Of a DNA stretch of 64,000 nt, positions 51,637 to 60,116 are shown in pieces. Every line of letters starts with the position of its first letter. Position 1 is the first letter of the stretch. The position numbers and the translations under genes were made by a program. Under the pieces are notes generated by a model. That model saw nothing but the letters and a program-made list of their open reading frames with translations, searched no databases and was not told the DNA's origin. Source of the DNA: Luteipulveratus flavus (lineage in GTDB: Bacteria; Actinomycetota; Actinomycetes; Actinomycetales; Dermatophilaceae); NCBI RefSeq assembly GCF_029080175.1, contig NZ_JARFJC010000022.1; one strand, given 5' to 3'.

Positions 51637-52436
51637 GTGAGCAGATTCAGGACTCCACGCGCGAGCTGGTGGATGTCGAGCACCTGGCCAAGTCCTTCGG
51701 GGAGCACGAGGTGCTCACCGACGTGTCGTTCACGATCGAGCGCGGCGGGGTGACCACGATCATCGGGCCGTCCGGCTCGGGCAAGACGACGCTGCTGCGC
51801 TCGCTCAACGCGCTGGAGATCGCGGACACCGGCGTCGTCCGGATCGGCGACGTGACGGTGGACTTCGAGCAGGTGAAGCCCGACCGTCGCGGCCACCTCA
51901 AGAAGTCCGTACGCCAGCAGCTGGCCCGGCTGCGCGCGCAGAGCGGGATGGTGTTCCAGTCGCACAACCTCTTCCCGCACAAGACCGTGGTCCAGAACCT
52001 CATCGAGGGACCCGTTGCGGTGCAACGGGTTCCGGTCTCCGAAGCGCGGTCCGAAGCCGCCCGGCTGCTGGAGCAGGTCGGCCTCGCCGAGCACGCGGAC
52101 AAGTACCCGTACCAGCTGTCCGGCGGTCAGCAGCAACGCGTCGGCATCGCCCGGGCGCTGGCGCTGAAGCCGAGCCTGGTGCTGTTCGACGAGCCCACGT
52201 CGGCGCTCGACCCCGAGCTGGTGGGTGACGTGCTCGCGGTGATCAAGGACCTCGCGGCGGCGGGCTGGACGATGGCGATCGTCACCCACGAGGTGCGCTT
52301 CGCCCAGCAGGTCTCGAGTCAGGTGCTGTTCATCGACGGCGGTCTGATCGTCGAGCGGGGCGGGCCGGAGGTCATCGCGGAGCCGCAGCAGGAGCGGACC
52401 CGGAAGTTCCTGAAGCGCATCCTGGACCCGGTCTGA
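51633..52436 (+). CDS. Amino acid ABC transporter ATP-binding protein
   Basis: A 267-aa ABC ATPase. Walker A is IIGPSGSGKTTLLRSL, the signature is LSGGQQQRVGIARALAL, and Walker B is LVLFDEPTSALDPE, followed by the H loop VTHEVRFA. It is the polar amino acid type and pairs with the fused SBP-permease upstream. An extra insertion around residues 77-95 is typical of this group. The ATG overlaps the preceding stop (ATGA). Confidence 0.95.
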   Translation: MSEQIQDSTRELVDVEHLAKSFGEHEVLTDVSFTIERGGVTTIIGPSGSGKTTLLRSLNALEIADTGVVRIGDVTVDFEQVKPDRRGHLKKSVRQQLARLRAQSGMVFQSHNLFPHKTVVQNLIEGPVAVQRVPVSEARSEAARLLEQVGLAEHADKYPYQLSGGQQQRVGIARALALKPSLVLFDEPTSALDPELVGDVLAVIKDLAAAGWTMAIVTHEVRFAQQVSSQVLFIDGGLIVERGGPEVIAEPQQERTRKFLKRILDPV

Positions 52437-52446
52437 GCCCGCGCGG

Positions 52447-53172
52447 TCAGAGCCCGTTCAGTACGCCGAAGGCCAGCTGCACCGTGATGTAGATCCCGAC
52501 GAGCGCGCCGATCCCGTCGAGACCGGTCTTGCGGCGCGGGCGGCGCTCCTGCGGGTCACGCATCTTCTCGGTGATCGCGAACCAGATGACGCCGATGCAC
52601 AGCGGCGTCCAGAGCAGCCAGAACCAGTACCAGCGGTTGCCGGAGCGGGGGCGGTGACCGCTGACCACCACCAGGAGCGCGACGGCGGCCAGCGCCCGTC
52701 CGAGGCGCGTCACCCAGCGCGCGATCTCCTCGAGCCGCCGGGACCCATCTGCGCGCACGTGCCGTTCCACCTGCTCGAGTCGCGGGTCGTCGGAGCGCAT
52801 CGTCGTCCAGACCAGCTGCCGATTGACGTCCTCCCATACGACGTACCGCGGCACCGAACCCTCGCCCTTGCCCTCGTCCGTCATGACGTGGCCCGGCAGC
52901 GCCGTCAGCTGGGTGGCGAAGTCGTCCTGCCACCAGGCCACCTCGTGCGCCGTCCGCGGCTCCACATCGGTGACGGTCGCGTGCTGGCCGTCCAGGAACG
53001 GTGTGGGGTCATAGCTCGCGGGCCTCGGTCCGGTCCAGGAGGCGAGCGCCAGGTAGGCGCCGGCGAGGCCCAGCAGCAGGAGACCGCTGAGGCGGCGGCC
53101 GTCCTTCCACCACGGCGTGCGCGTCGGTGCGCTCGCCTCCGTGCTGGACGGTAGGACTGCCGGCGTCGTCAT
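52447..53172 (-). CDS. Hypothetical membrane protein, 241 aa
   Basis: I do not recognise a family. It has an N-terminal hydrophobic segment (about residues 29-47) and about three at the C-terminus (ALAAVALLVVVSG, WYWFWLLWTPLCIGVIWFAI, GALVGIYITVQLAFGVLNGL). A polar, presumably extracytoplasmic, loop of about 100 residues lies between. Start at ATG 53172 has GGGGAGG upstream. The very long open frame extending to 54996 on this strand is a shadow of the LysR and EamA genes and is rejected. Confidence 0.8.
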   Translation of the reverse strand: MTTPAVLPSSTEASAPTRTPWWKDGRRLSGLLLLGLAGAYLALASWTGPRPASYDPTPFLDGQHATVTDVEPRTAHEVAWWQDDFATQLTALPGHVMTDEGKGEGSVPRYVVWEDVNRQLVWTTMRSDDPRLEQVERHVRADGSRRLEEIARWVTRLGRALAAVALLVVVSGHRPRSGNRWYWFWLLWTPLCIGVIWFAITEKMRDPQERRPRRKTGLDGIGALVGIYITVQLAFGVLNGL

Positions 53173-53231
53173 GTGAACCTCCCCGATTCTGGGCAGATCC
53201 TGGCAGGCCGCTGCCTGCCGCGACAAGGCGG

Positions 53232-54137
53232 TCAGGCGGGGACGACGTGCGGCCCGCGGACCCGGTCGTACAGCAGCTCCAGTGCCCGCTCGCTCGCGGG
53301 ATGCCGGGCGACCGCAGCCCGTACGGCGACGTACACGTGGCGTACGGGGGTCGGGTCGGCGAGCGGCACGATCGCGACCCCGGCGGGGAGGGTGCCCACG
53401 CCGAGGGCCGGCAGCACGGTGATGCCGACACCGGCCGCGACGAACGACAGGGCCGTCGGGTAGTCGTGCGTCTCGATCCGGAAGTCGGGCGCGAGGCCCA
53501 CCTCGGCGCAGGCGTCGATGAGGACCTGGCGGCAGGCGCCGCGGCTGAAGTCGTTGTCGACCCAGTGCTCGCCCGCCAGGTCGACGAGCTGGACCGACCT
53601 CTCGCCGGCCAGCGGGTGGGCGGCCGGAACCGCGACGACGTACGGGTCCTCGAGGAGGCGCTCGACGGCGTAGCCCTCGCGCTCGGGACGCTCCGACGGT
53701 GAGGTGACGAAGATGTCGATGTCGGGGGAGCCGTGCTCGTCGCCGCGCAGCTCGATGAGGCGAAGGTCCATCCGCAGGTCGGGGAACTCCTGGACGAGCG
53801 CGGCCACTACGGGCGGGATCCACGCGGCGCCGGCCGAGGCGAAGTAGGAGATCGACAGGCTGCCGGCCCGCCCGGCCCGCAGGTCGCCGACCAGACCCTC
53901 CACGCCGGAGAGTGACTCCAGGACGCGGGCGGCCTCGGCGGCGAGGGTGTGACCCGCCGGTGTCGGCTCGATGCCACGGCCCTTGCGCTCGACCAGACGC
54001 AGCCCGGTCTCGCGCTGCAGGGTGGTGATCTGCTGGCTCACGGCGGACGGCGTGAAGCCCAACGACGCGGCGGCGGCGTTGATCGATCCGCTCGCGACGA
54101 CCGCGCGCAGGACCCGGAGGCGGTGGACGTCGATCAT
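53232..54137 (-). CDS. LysR-family transcriptional regulator
   Basis: A 301-aa LysR-type regulator. The winged helix-turn-helix is VLRAVVASGSINAAAASLGFTPSAVSQQITTLQRETGLRLVER (about residues 9-51), and the effector domain follows from about 95. It is divergent from an EamA transporter gene with a 73-bp gap, the common arrangement in which the regulator controls the transporter. The ATG at 54137 follows TATGGT by 6 nt. Confidence 0.93.
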   Translation of the reverse strand: MIDVHRLRVLRAVVASGSINAAAASLGFTPSAVSQQITTLQRETGLRLVERKGRGIEPTPAGHTLAAEAARVLESLSGVEGLVGDLRAGRAGSLSISYFASAGAAWIPPVVAALVQEFPDLRMDLRLIELRGDEHGSPDIDIFVTSPSERPEREGYAVERLLEDPYVVAVPAAHPLAGERSVQLVDLAGEHWVDNDFSRGACRQVLIDACAEVGLAPDFRIETHDYPTALSFVAAGVGITVLPALGVGTLPAGVAIVPLADPTPVRHVYVAVRAAVARHPASERALELLYDRVRGPHVVPA

Positions 54138-54143
54138 GCCCTG

Positions 54144-54149
54144 ACCATA
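54144..54149 (-). promoter_or_regulatory. Candidate -10 box for LysR gene
   Basis: TATGGT on the minus strand, 6 nt before the ATG. Consistent with a leaderless transcript. Confidence 0.5.
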
Positions 54150-54172
54150 CAGCGCTGCTGAACTGTCGTGCA

Positions 54173-54199
54173 GGAAGATTCGCTTGTCCTGATCTTTCC
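54173..54199. promoter_or_regulatory. Candidate LysR operator
   Basis: GGAAGAT (54173-54179) and ATCTTTCC (54192-54199) form an inverted repeat that includes a T-N11-A spacing, the LysR-type consensus, in the divergent LysR/EamA region. Confidence 0.4.
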
Positions 54200-54210
54200 G
54201 GCCGACCAGC

Positions 54211-55161
54211 ATGGTCGGCATGACGAGCTGCACCGACGCGGTCCACGCGGCATCCGACACCCCCGTCGCCGAGCCGACGCCCCGTTCGACGACGCCCGCG
54301 GTTCTCGCTGCGGGCGTGACCATCGTGCTGTGGGCGTCGTCCTTCGTGGTGATCCGCAGCGCCGGCGCGCACCTCGCTGCCGGCCCGATGGCGCTGCTCC
54401 GGGTCCTGGTCGCGGCGCTCGTGCTGACACCGCTCGTGCTGCGCCGCCGTACCCGCCCGCTGCTGCCACGCGGCCGCGCCCTCGGGCGGGTCGTCGCGTA
54501 CGGCGTGATGTGGTTCGCGGCGTACAACGTCGTGCTCACGATCGCCGAGCGACACGTGGACGCTGGCACCGCGGCCCTGCTGGTCAACGTCGCGCCGATC
54601 CTGATGGCGGTGGGTGCCGGCCTCTTCCTCGGTGAGGGCTTCCCGCGGCCGGTGGTCGTCGGGTCGTTGATCGGGCTGGCCGGTGTCGCCGTCATGACGC
54701 TCGGCACCGGCGACGAGGGCAGCCACGCGGACGCGGTCGGACTCGTGCTCGGGCTCGTCGCGGCGATGCTGTACGCGACCTCGGTCCTGCTGCAGAAGGT
54801 CACGCTGCGCGAGATCGACGGTCTGCACGCCACCTGGCTGGGGACCCTCGTCGGCGTCGTCGCGACGCTGCCGTTCGCGGGTCAGCTGGTCGGCGAGCTC
54901 GGCTCGGCGCCACCGTCGGCGCTGCTCGGTGCGGCGTACCTCGGCGCGTTCCCCACCGCCGTCGCGTTCACGACGTACGCCTACGCGCTCACGCACATGT
55001 CGGCCGGCCGGATCGGGCCGCTCGTCGGCTACCTGGCGACGGTGGTGTCGGTGCTGATGTCGTGGCTGTTCCTGGACGAGGTGCCGACCACGCTCACGCT
55101 GCTCGGTGGTGCGATCTGCATCGGCGGCGTGGTGGTCAGCCGCCGCCGCTCAGCGCGGTGA
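54211..55161 (+). CDS. EamA/DMT-family transporter
   Basis: A 316-aa drug/metabolite transporter with two EamA repeats of about five membrane helices each (AAGVTIVLWASSFVVIRSAGAH in the first, VLGLVAAMLYATSVLLQKVTLREIDGLHATWLGTLVG in the second). Substrate unknown, probably a small metabolite exporter. ATG 54211 or 54220 may start it. It is divergent from the LysR regulator. The 3' end overlaps the LanC-like gene by 12 bp in convergent orientation. Confidence 0.88.
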   Translation: MVGMTSCTDAVHAASDTPVAEPTPRSTTPAVLAAGVTIVLWASSFVVIRSAGAHLAAGPMALLRVLVAALVLTPLVLRRRTRPLLPRGRALGRVVAYGVMWFAAYNVVLTIAERHVDAGTAALLVNVAPILMAVGAGLFLGEGFPRPVVVGSLIGLAGVAVMTLGTGDEGSHADAVGLVLGLVAAMLYATSVLLQKVTLREIDGLHATWLGTLVGVVATLPFAGQLVGELGSAPPSALLGAAYLGAFPTAVAFTTYAYALTHMSAGRIGPLVGYLATVVSVLMSWLFLDEVPTTLTLLGGAICIGGVVVSRRRSAR

Positions 55162-56406
55162 GGGTGCCGTCGCGGCGGGCTGGTCCGGCAGGATGACGGC
55201 GTAGTCGGGATCACGCCCGGCTCGAATCCGGCTGTACCGCAACAGCTCTCGGACGATGCCGGCATTGCCCATCGCCCAGCCGTACTCCGGCGGGAGCGTG
55301 CTCGGGTCCTCCCGGTGCTCGACGTTCTGCCACCGGACGCCGTCTGCATCGGTCGTCGCCCGGGCCAGCAGGTCCCGGACGAGCACGTCGGCGAACACAC
55401 CGTCGTCGCCGCGCTCGACCATCCGGTCGTTGGCCAGGGCCAGGACGCCTGCTGTGCCGCAGCAGCGTCCGTTGTTGTCCCAGAACCCCGGCCGCACCCG
55501 CTCCGGCACGCCCGAGCCGATAACGGTGCTCCAGCAGCGGTCCTGCAGGCGCAGCCACTCCTCGTCGCCGGTCACCTGGTGCAGCAGGCGGAACGTCTGG
55601 GCGTCGCCGGCCGGGCCGTGGCACCAGCCATAGCTGTACCGCTCGACCAGCTCGGGCCGGTGCTGCGGGTCCGAGTGCGGCACCAGGAAACCCGCGTCGC
55701 CGACCTCGTTGCGGCTCACCACGTCCGCGGCCCCCGCCAGGGCGAGATCGAGCAGGTCGTCCCGACCGGTGGCGTGCGCAACCGCGGCGAGCGCGCTGAC
55801 GATGCCGAGCGTGCCGTGGGAGATGTGGTGGAAGCGGGCGACGAGTCCGGTCTTCCCCTCCCACGTCACGCCGTGCTCGGTCGGCTCGGCCAGCCGGACG
55901 TACGGCGCGACGGCCGCCTCGGCGAGCTCGACGTCGCCGATCGCGAGAGCTGCCAACGCGATTCCCGCGTTGCCGCCGAGCAGCTCGATCTGCACCGACC
56001 AGCGCTCGCCGTCGTACCGACGGTGGATGTCGCGCAGCACCGCGCGGGCCTGCCGGCACCAGGCGTCCTCGCCGAGGATCCGGCCGGCGGCGTCCAGCGC
56101 GAACGCGATGCCGGCCCGCCCGAAGTAGAGCGCCTGGTGGTCCCAGTCGTCGACCGCGGCGGACAGGCCGCCGGCCGCTCGGGCCGCCACGTCGCCGAAC
56201 GTCTGCGACCCGAAGTGCCGGAACCCGTCGAGCAGGGCCAGGACGTTGCCCGCGCCGCCGGTGTAGAGCGTCGGGTCGACGTCGTCGCGCTCGGGCGTAC
56301 GGGTCCACCCGACACCGCCCGGCACCGCGGTCGCACCGGCGGCCAGCCACTCCAGGGCCGGCCGCACGCCGTCCTCGACCTCGGTCAGCAGGGAGTCGGC
56401 AGCCAT
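55150..56406 (-). CDS. LanC-like protein with Cys-Cys-Gly zinc motif (orphan)
   Basis: A 418-aa alpha/alpha-barrel protein of the LanC family. Zinc-site candidates are Cys262 in SYGWCHGPAGD, and Cys315/Cys316 in NGRCCGTAGV; the usual Cys-His of LanC is Cys-Cys here. His198 in SHGTLGI corresponds to the conserved HG residue. Repeats GGAGNVLALL, FGRAGIAFAL, GGNAGIALA and GNAGIVREL are the barrel GxxG motifs. No precursor peptide, dehydratase or protease gene is nearby, so a lanthipeptide role is unproven. The ATG at 56406 has no clear ribosome-binding site. Its 3' end overlaps the EamA gene. Confidence 0.87.
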   Translation of the reverse strand: MAADSLLTEVEDGVRPALEWLAAGATAVPGGVGWTRTPERDDVDPTLYTGGAGNVLALLDGFRHFGSQTFGDVAARAAGGLSAAVDDWDHQALYFGRAGIAFALDAAGRILGEDAWCRQARAVLRDIHRRYDGERWSVQIELLGGNAGIALAALAIGDVELAEAAVAPYVRLAEPTEHGVTWEGKTGLVARFHHISHGTLGIVSALAAVAHATGRDDLLDLALAGAADVVSRNEVGDAGFLVPHSDPQHRPELVERYSYGWCHGPAGDAQTFRLLHQVTGDEEWLRLQDRCWSTVIGSGVPERVRPGFWDNNGRCCGTAGVLALANDRMVERGDDGVFADVLVRDLLARATTDADGVRWQNVEHREDPSTLPPEYGWAMGNAGIVRELLRYSRIRAGRDPDYAVILPDQPAATAPSPR

Positions 56407-56428
56407 CCGGCTATCGTCCCAGCGGTCT

Positions 56429-56483
56429 CGGCAAAAGGTGGTGGTGGGCACAGGTATGCGTGTGCTGGCCACCAACCTTTGCC
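56429..56483. repeat. Family A hairpin copy 3
   Basis: CGGCAAAAGG to CCTTTGCC ends; inner GGCACA-GGTATGCG-TGTGCT. It is the first of a tandem pair (62-bp period), between the LanC-like and acyl-CoA ligase genes. Confidence 0.75.
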
Positions 56484-56490
56484 AACCCTG

Positions 56491-56545
56491 CGGCGAAAGG
56501 TGGTGGTGGGCACAGGTATGCGTGTGCTGGCCACCACGTTTTGCC
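56491..56545. repeat. Family A hairpin copy 4
   Basis: Same loop GGTATGCG and stem as copy 3 apart from a few bases near the ends (CGGCGAAAGG, TTTTGCCG). It is followed 13 bp later by the ligase stop. Confidence 0.75.
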
Positions 56546-56558
56546 GGGGGCGTTGGGG

Positions 56559-58229
<1,671 letters not shown>

Positions 58230-58432
58230 GTGACGACGGTCTCATTCCGCCCGGTCGTTGCGTGCTCAACCGCCCGAAACTCGCCGCCGTCGTCCTGATG
58301 TGCTCACGATGCGGGCCACGCCGTGCCGTGTCCGTCGACAACCCCACCCGGCAGGGTTCCGTTGTTACTGTCGGAACCACCGGCAACGGCGCGCTCGCAG
58401 CGGGCCGACGCACCCAGCGAGGGGACCTGACG

Positions 58433-59164
58433 ATGAGCGACTCCAACCAGCCCGGACCCGCGCAGGACCCCCAGCAGCCCGGCCTCGGCCAGGAGTGGGA
58501 GGACCAGTCCGGCCAGCCCGGTGCGTCGGGTCAGCCCGGTCAGGGTTCGTCCGGGTCGGGCCAGTACGGCTCCGACGGCCAGGGCGACCAGTCGTACGGC
58601 CGGTCCGGCGCCTCCTCCTACGACCCGGCGAGTGGCTCGTACGGGCAGTCGGACGCGACGTCGTACGGGCAGGGCGGCGGGTCGTCGTACGGCCAGCAGC
58701 AGAGCGGGTACGGGCAGCAGGGTCAGGGCCAGGGCCAGCAGTACGGCGGCGCGGGTGGCTATGCGGGCCAGCAGGGTTCGCAGCCGGGCCAGTACGGGGG
58801 GTACGGCCAGCAGCAGCCGCCGCAGCGCGCGTACGGGCAGGGTGTCGGGCCGCGCGGCGGGGCTCCCGTCGGGTCCGCGCAGGCGCAGGGCGCGGGCTTC
58901 TTCAAGGCCCTGTTCGACTTCTCGTTCTCGAGCTTCATCACGCCGATGATCGTGAAGTTCGTCTACATCATCGCGACCGTCGCGCTCGTCCTGGCCTGGC
59001 TGGTCTACCTGATCATTGCGTTCAACGTCAGTGCCGCCGCCGGGATCGCCGTGCTGATCCTCGGTCCGATCGGCGTGATCCTGTACCTCGCCTTCATCCG
59101 GATGACGCTGGAGTTCTACCTGGCCGTGGTCCGGATGAGCCAGGACATCCACCAGAAGCTCTGA
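58433..59164 (+). CDS. DUF4282 membrane protein with Q/G/Y-rich N-terminal region
   Basis: A 243-aa protein. Residues 1-155 are low complexity, rich in Gly, Gln, Ser and Tyr with SYGQ and YGQQ repeats. Residues 160-243 hold a DUF4282 domain with two membrane helices (VKFVYIIATVALVLAWLVYL and GIAVLILGPIGVILYLAFI) and the family-typical FIRMTLEFYLAVVRMSQD end. The function is unknown. The ATG at 58433 has GAGGGGA upstream, whereas the frame start at 58262 is not supported. Confidence 0.88.
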   Translation: MSDSNQPGPAQDPQQPGLGQEWEDQSGQPGASGQPGQGSSGSGQYGSDGQGDQSYGRSGASSYDPASGSYGQSDATSYGQGGGSSYGQQQSGYGQQGQGQGQQYGGAGGYAGQQGSQPGQYGGYGQQQPPQRAYGQGVGPRGGAPVGSAQAQGAGFFKALFDFSFSSFITPMIVKFVYIIATVALVLAWLVYLIIAFNVSAAAGIAVLILGPIGVILYLAFIRMTLEFYLAVVRMSQDIHQKL

Positions 59165-59174
59165 CCCACACCCG

Positions 59175-59585
59175 TCAGCGGCCGGGTAGCCCGACGAGGC
59201 GGCACAGCGCCGCGAAGCCGTCGTCGGTCCCTGGCCAGTGCGCCCGCAGCGGCGCGACGCCTGCGCGCCGGGCGACCGACCGCAGGACCGCGACCACCAG
59301 GATCGCGTCGTCGGCGTACCCCAGCACCGGGATGACGTCGGGAATCAGGTCGATGGGCATCGCCAGGTAGGCCAGCAGCAGGGCGAGCCGGATCCGGACG
59401 CCGCGGGGGAGCGAGCGGTCCTTCGCCAGGCGGCCGAGCAGCCGCAGCAGGTCCGGCAGCAGCCGCAGCGCCTCGCGCAGCAGCCCACCCCGCGGGCGCA
59501 CCACGACGAGCGCGAGGACCAGCAGCAGCCACGCGGCGGCGAGTGCCACGAGAGCGCCGATCAGGACGTCCGGCCACCAGCTCAT
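59175..59585 (-). CDS. DUF1232 (YkvA-like) membrane protein
   Basis: A 136-aa protein. Helices around residues 7-29 precede the DUF1232 core LALLLAYLAMPIDLIPDVIPVLGYADDAILVVAVLRS (about 66-103) with the PIDLIPD signature. The function is unknown. The ATG at 59585 gives the canonical start; longer frames pass into the repeat region and are rejected. It converges with the DUF4282 gene (10-bp gap). Confidence 0.9.
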   Translation of the reverse strand: MSWWPDVLIGALVALAAAWLLLVLALVVVRPRGGLLREALRLLPDLLRLLGRLAKDRSLPRGVRIRLALLLAYLAMPIDLIPDVIPVLGYADDAILVVAVLRSVARRAGVAPLRAHWPGTDDGFAALCRLVGLPGR

Positions 59586-59631
59586 GGGGCCGATCCTCCC
59601 GTGCGCGGTCTCGAGCAGCGGACCCAGCTGT

Positions 59632-59770
59632 GGGGGCCACCTGCCGCGACATCGCGCCCGGTGGCCGCGGGTGGTGCGCGGGCGGGGGCCAGTTGCCGCG
59701 ACATCGCGCTCGGTGGCCCTGGTTGGTGTCCGGGCGGGGGCCAGTTGCCGCGACATCGCGCCCGGTGGCC
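59632..59770. repeat. Three direct repeats, 52-bp period
   Basis: Units start at 59632, 59684 and 59736. Each has a 35-bp repeat beginning GGGGGCCA, containing TGCCGCGACATCGCG and ending GGTGGCC, with a 17-bp spacer (GGTGG.GTGG-like, CGGGC end) that is also similar between units. GGCCA and TGGCC can pair to make a hairpin in each unit. Family A copy 5 follows directly. This belongs to the 531-bp gap 59586-60116, which holds no gene I can support. Confidence 0.8.
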
Positions 59771-59773
59771 ATG

Positions 59774-59829
59774 CGGCAGAAGTTGGCGAAGGGCACACGC
59801 ATACCTGTGCCCTTCGCCAACTTCTGCCG
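59774..59829. repeat. Family A hairpin copy 5 (perfect arms, inverted orientation)
   Basis: 24-bp arms 59774-59797 and 59806-59829 are exact complements, starting CGGCAGAAGTTGGCGAAGGG. The 8-base loop CGCATACC is the complement of the GGTATGCG loop of copies 3 and 4, so this copy points the other way. Confidence 0.85.
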
Positions 59830-60016
59830 GAGGGGTGCGTGCGGTGTCAGCTTGGGTCCGTCGACGGGCAGCGCGGGAAGTCCGGGTTGGCGGCGCGGCA
59901 AGGGGCGGCGCGGCAAGGGCAGCGTGGGAGAGGACGCCGTGGGGGAGGGCGGGCGGCGGGGGATGGAGCGGTCGGATGGCGAAATTGGTCGGGGCATCCG
60001 TGACACAGATCACATA

Positions 60017-60052
60017 CATCGTTGTAAAGTCTCCGTTGCATCGTTGTAACGA
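60017..60052. promoter_or_regulatory. LacI-like operator pair upstream of GH2 gene
   Basis: CATCGTTGTAA occurs at 60017-60027 and 60039-60049, exactly 22 bp apart (two helical turns). The second extends to the dyad TCGTT-GT-AACGA (60041-60052). LacI-family regulators of glycoside genes often use CGTTnnAACG or TTACAACGTTGTAA sites. It lies 65 bp before the gene start. No LacI gene is in the window. Confidence 0.5.
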
Positions 60053-60116
60053 CGAGTGCTCGGCGGCCCTTGCTCGTCACGGCGGGTCGCCGTCACCGAC
60101 GACGAAGGAGCCGCTC

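Noticed and set aside
52447..54996. Extension of the 52447 membrane gene to 54996
   Set aside because: The extension is antisense to the EamA gene and out of frame with the LysR gene; the ATG at 53172 has a strong ribosome-binding site.
59632..59770. CRISPR-like array of three repeats
   Set aside because: Only three units; the 17-bp spacers are similar to each other, too short, and no cas genes are present.
59238..60116. N-terminal extension of the GH2 protein
   Set aside because: It runs through the repeat region and antisense to DUF1232; AAGGAG precedes GTG 60117 and a signal peptide starts there.
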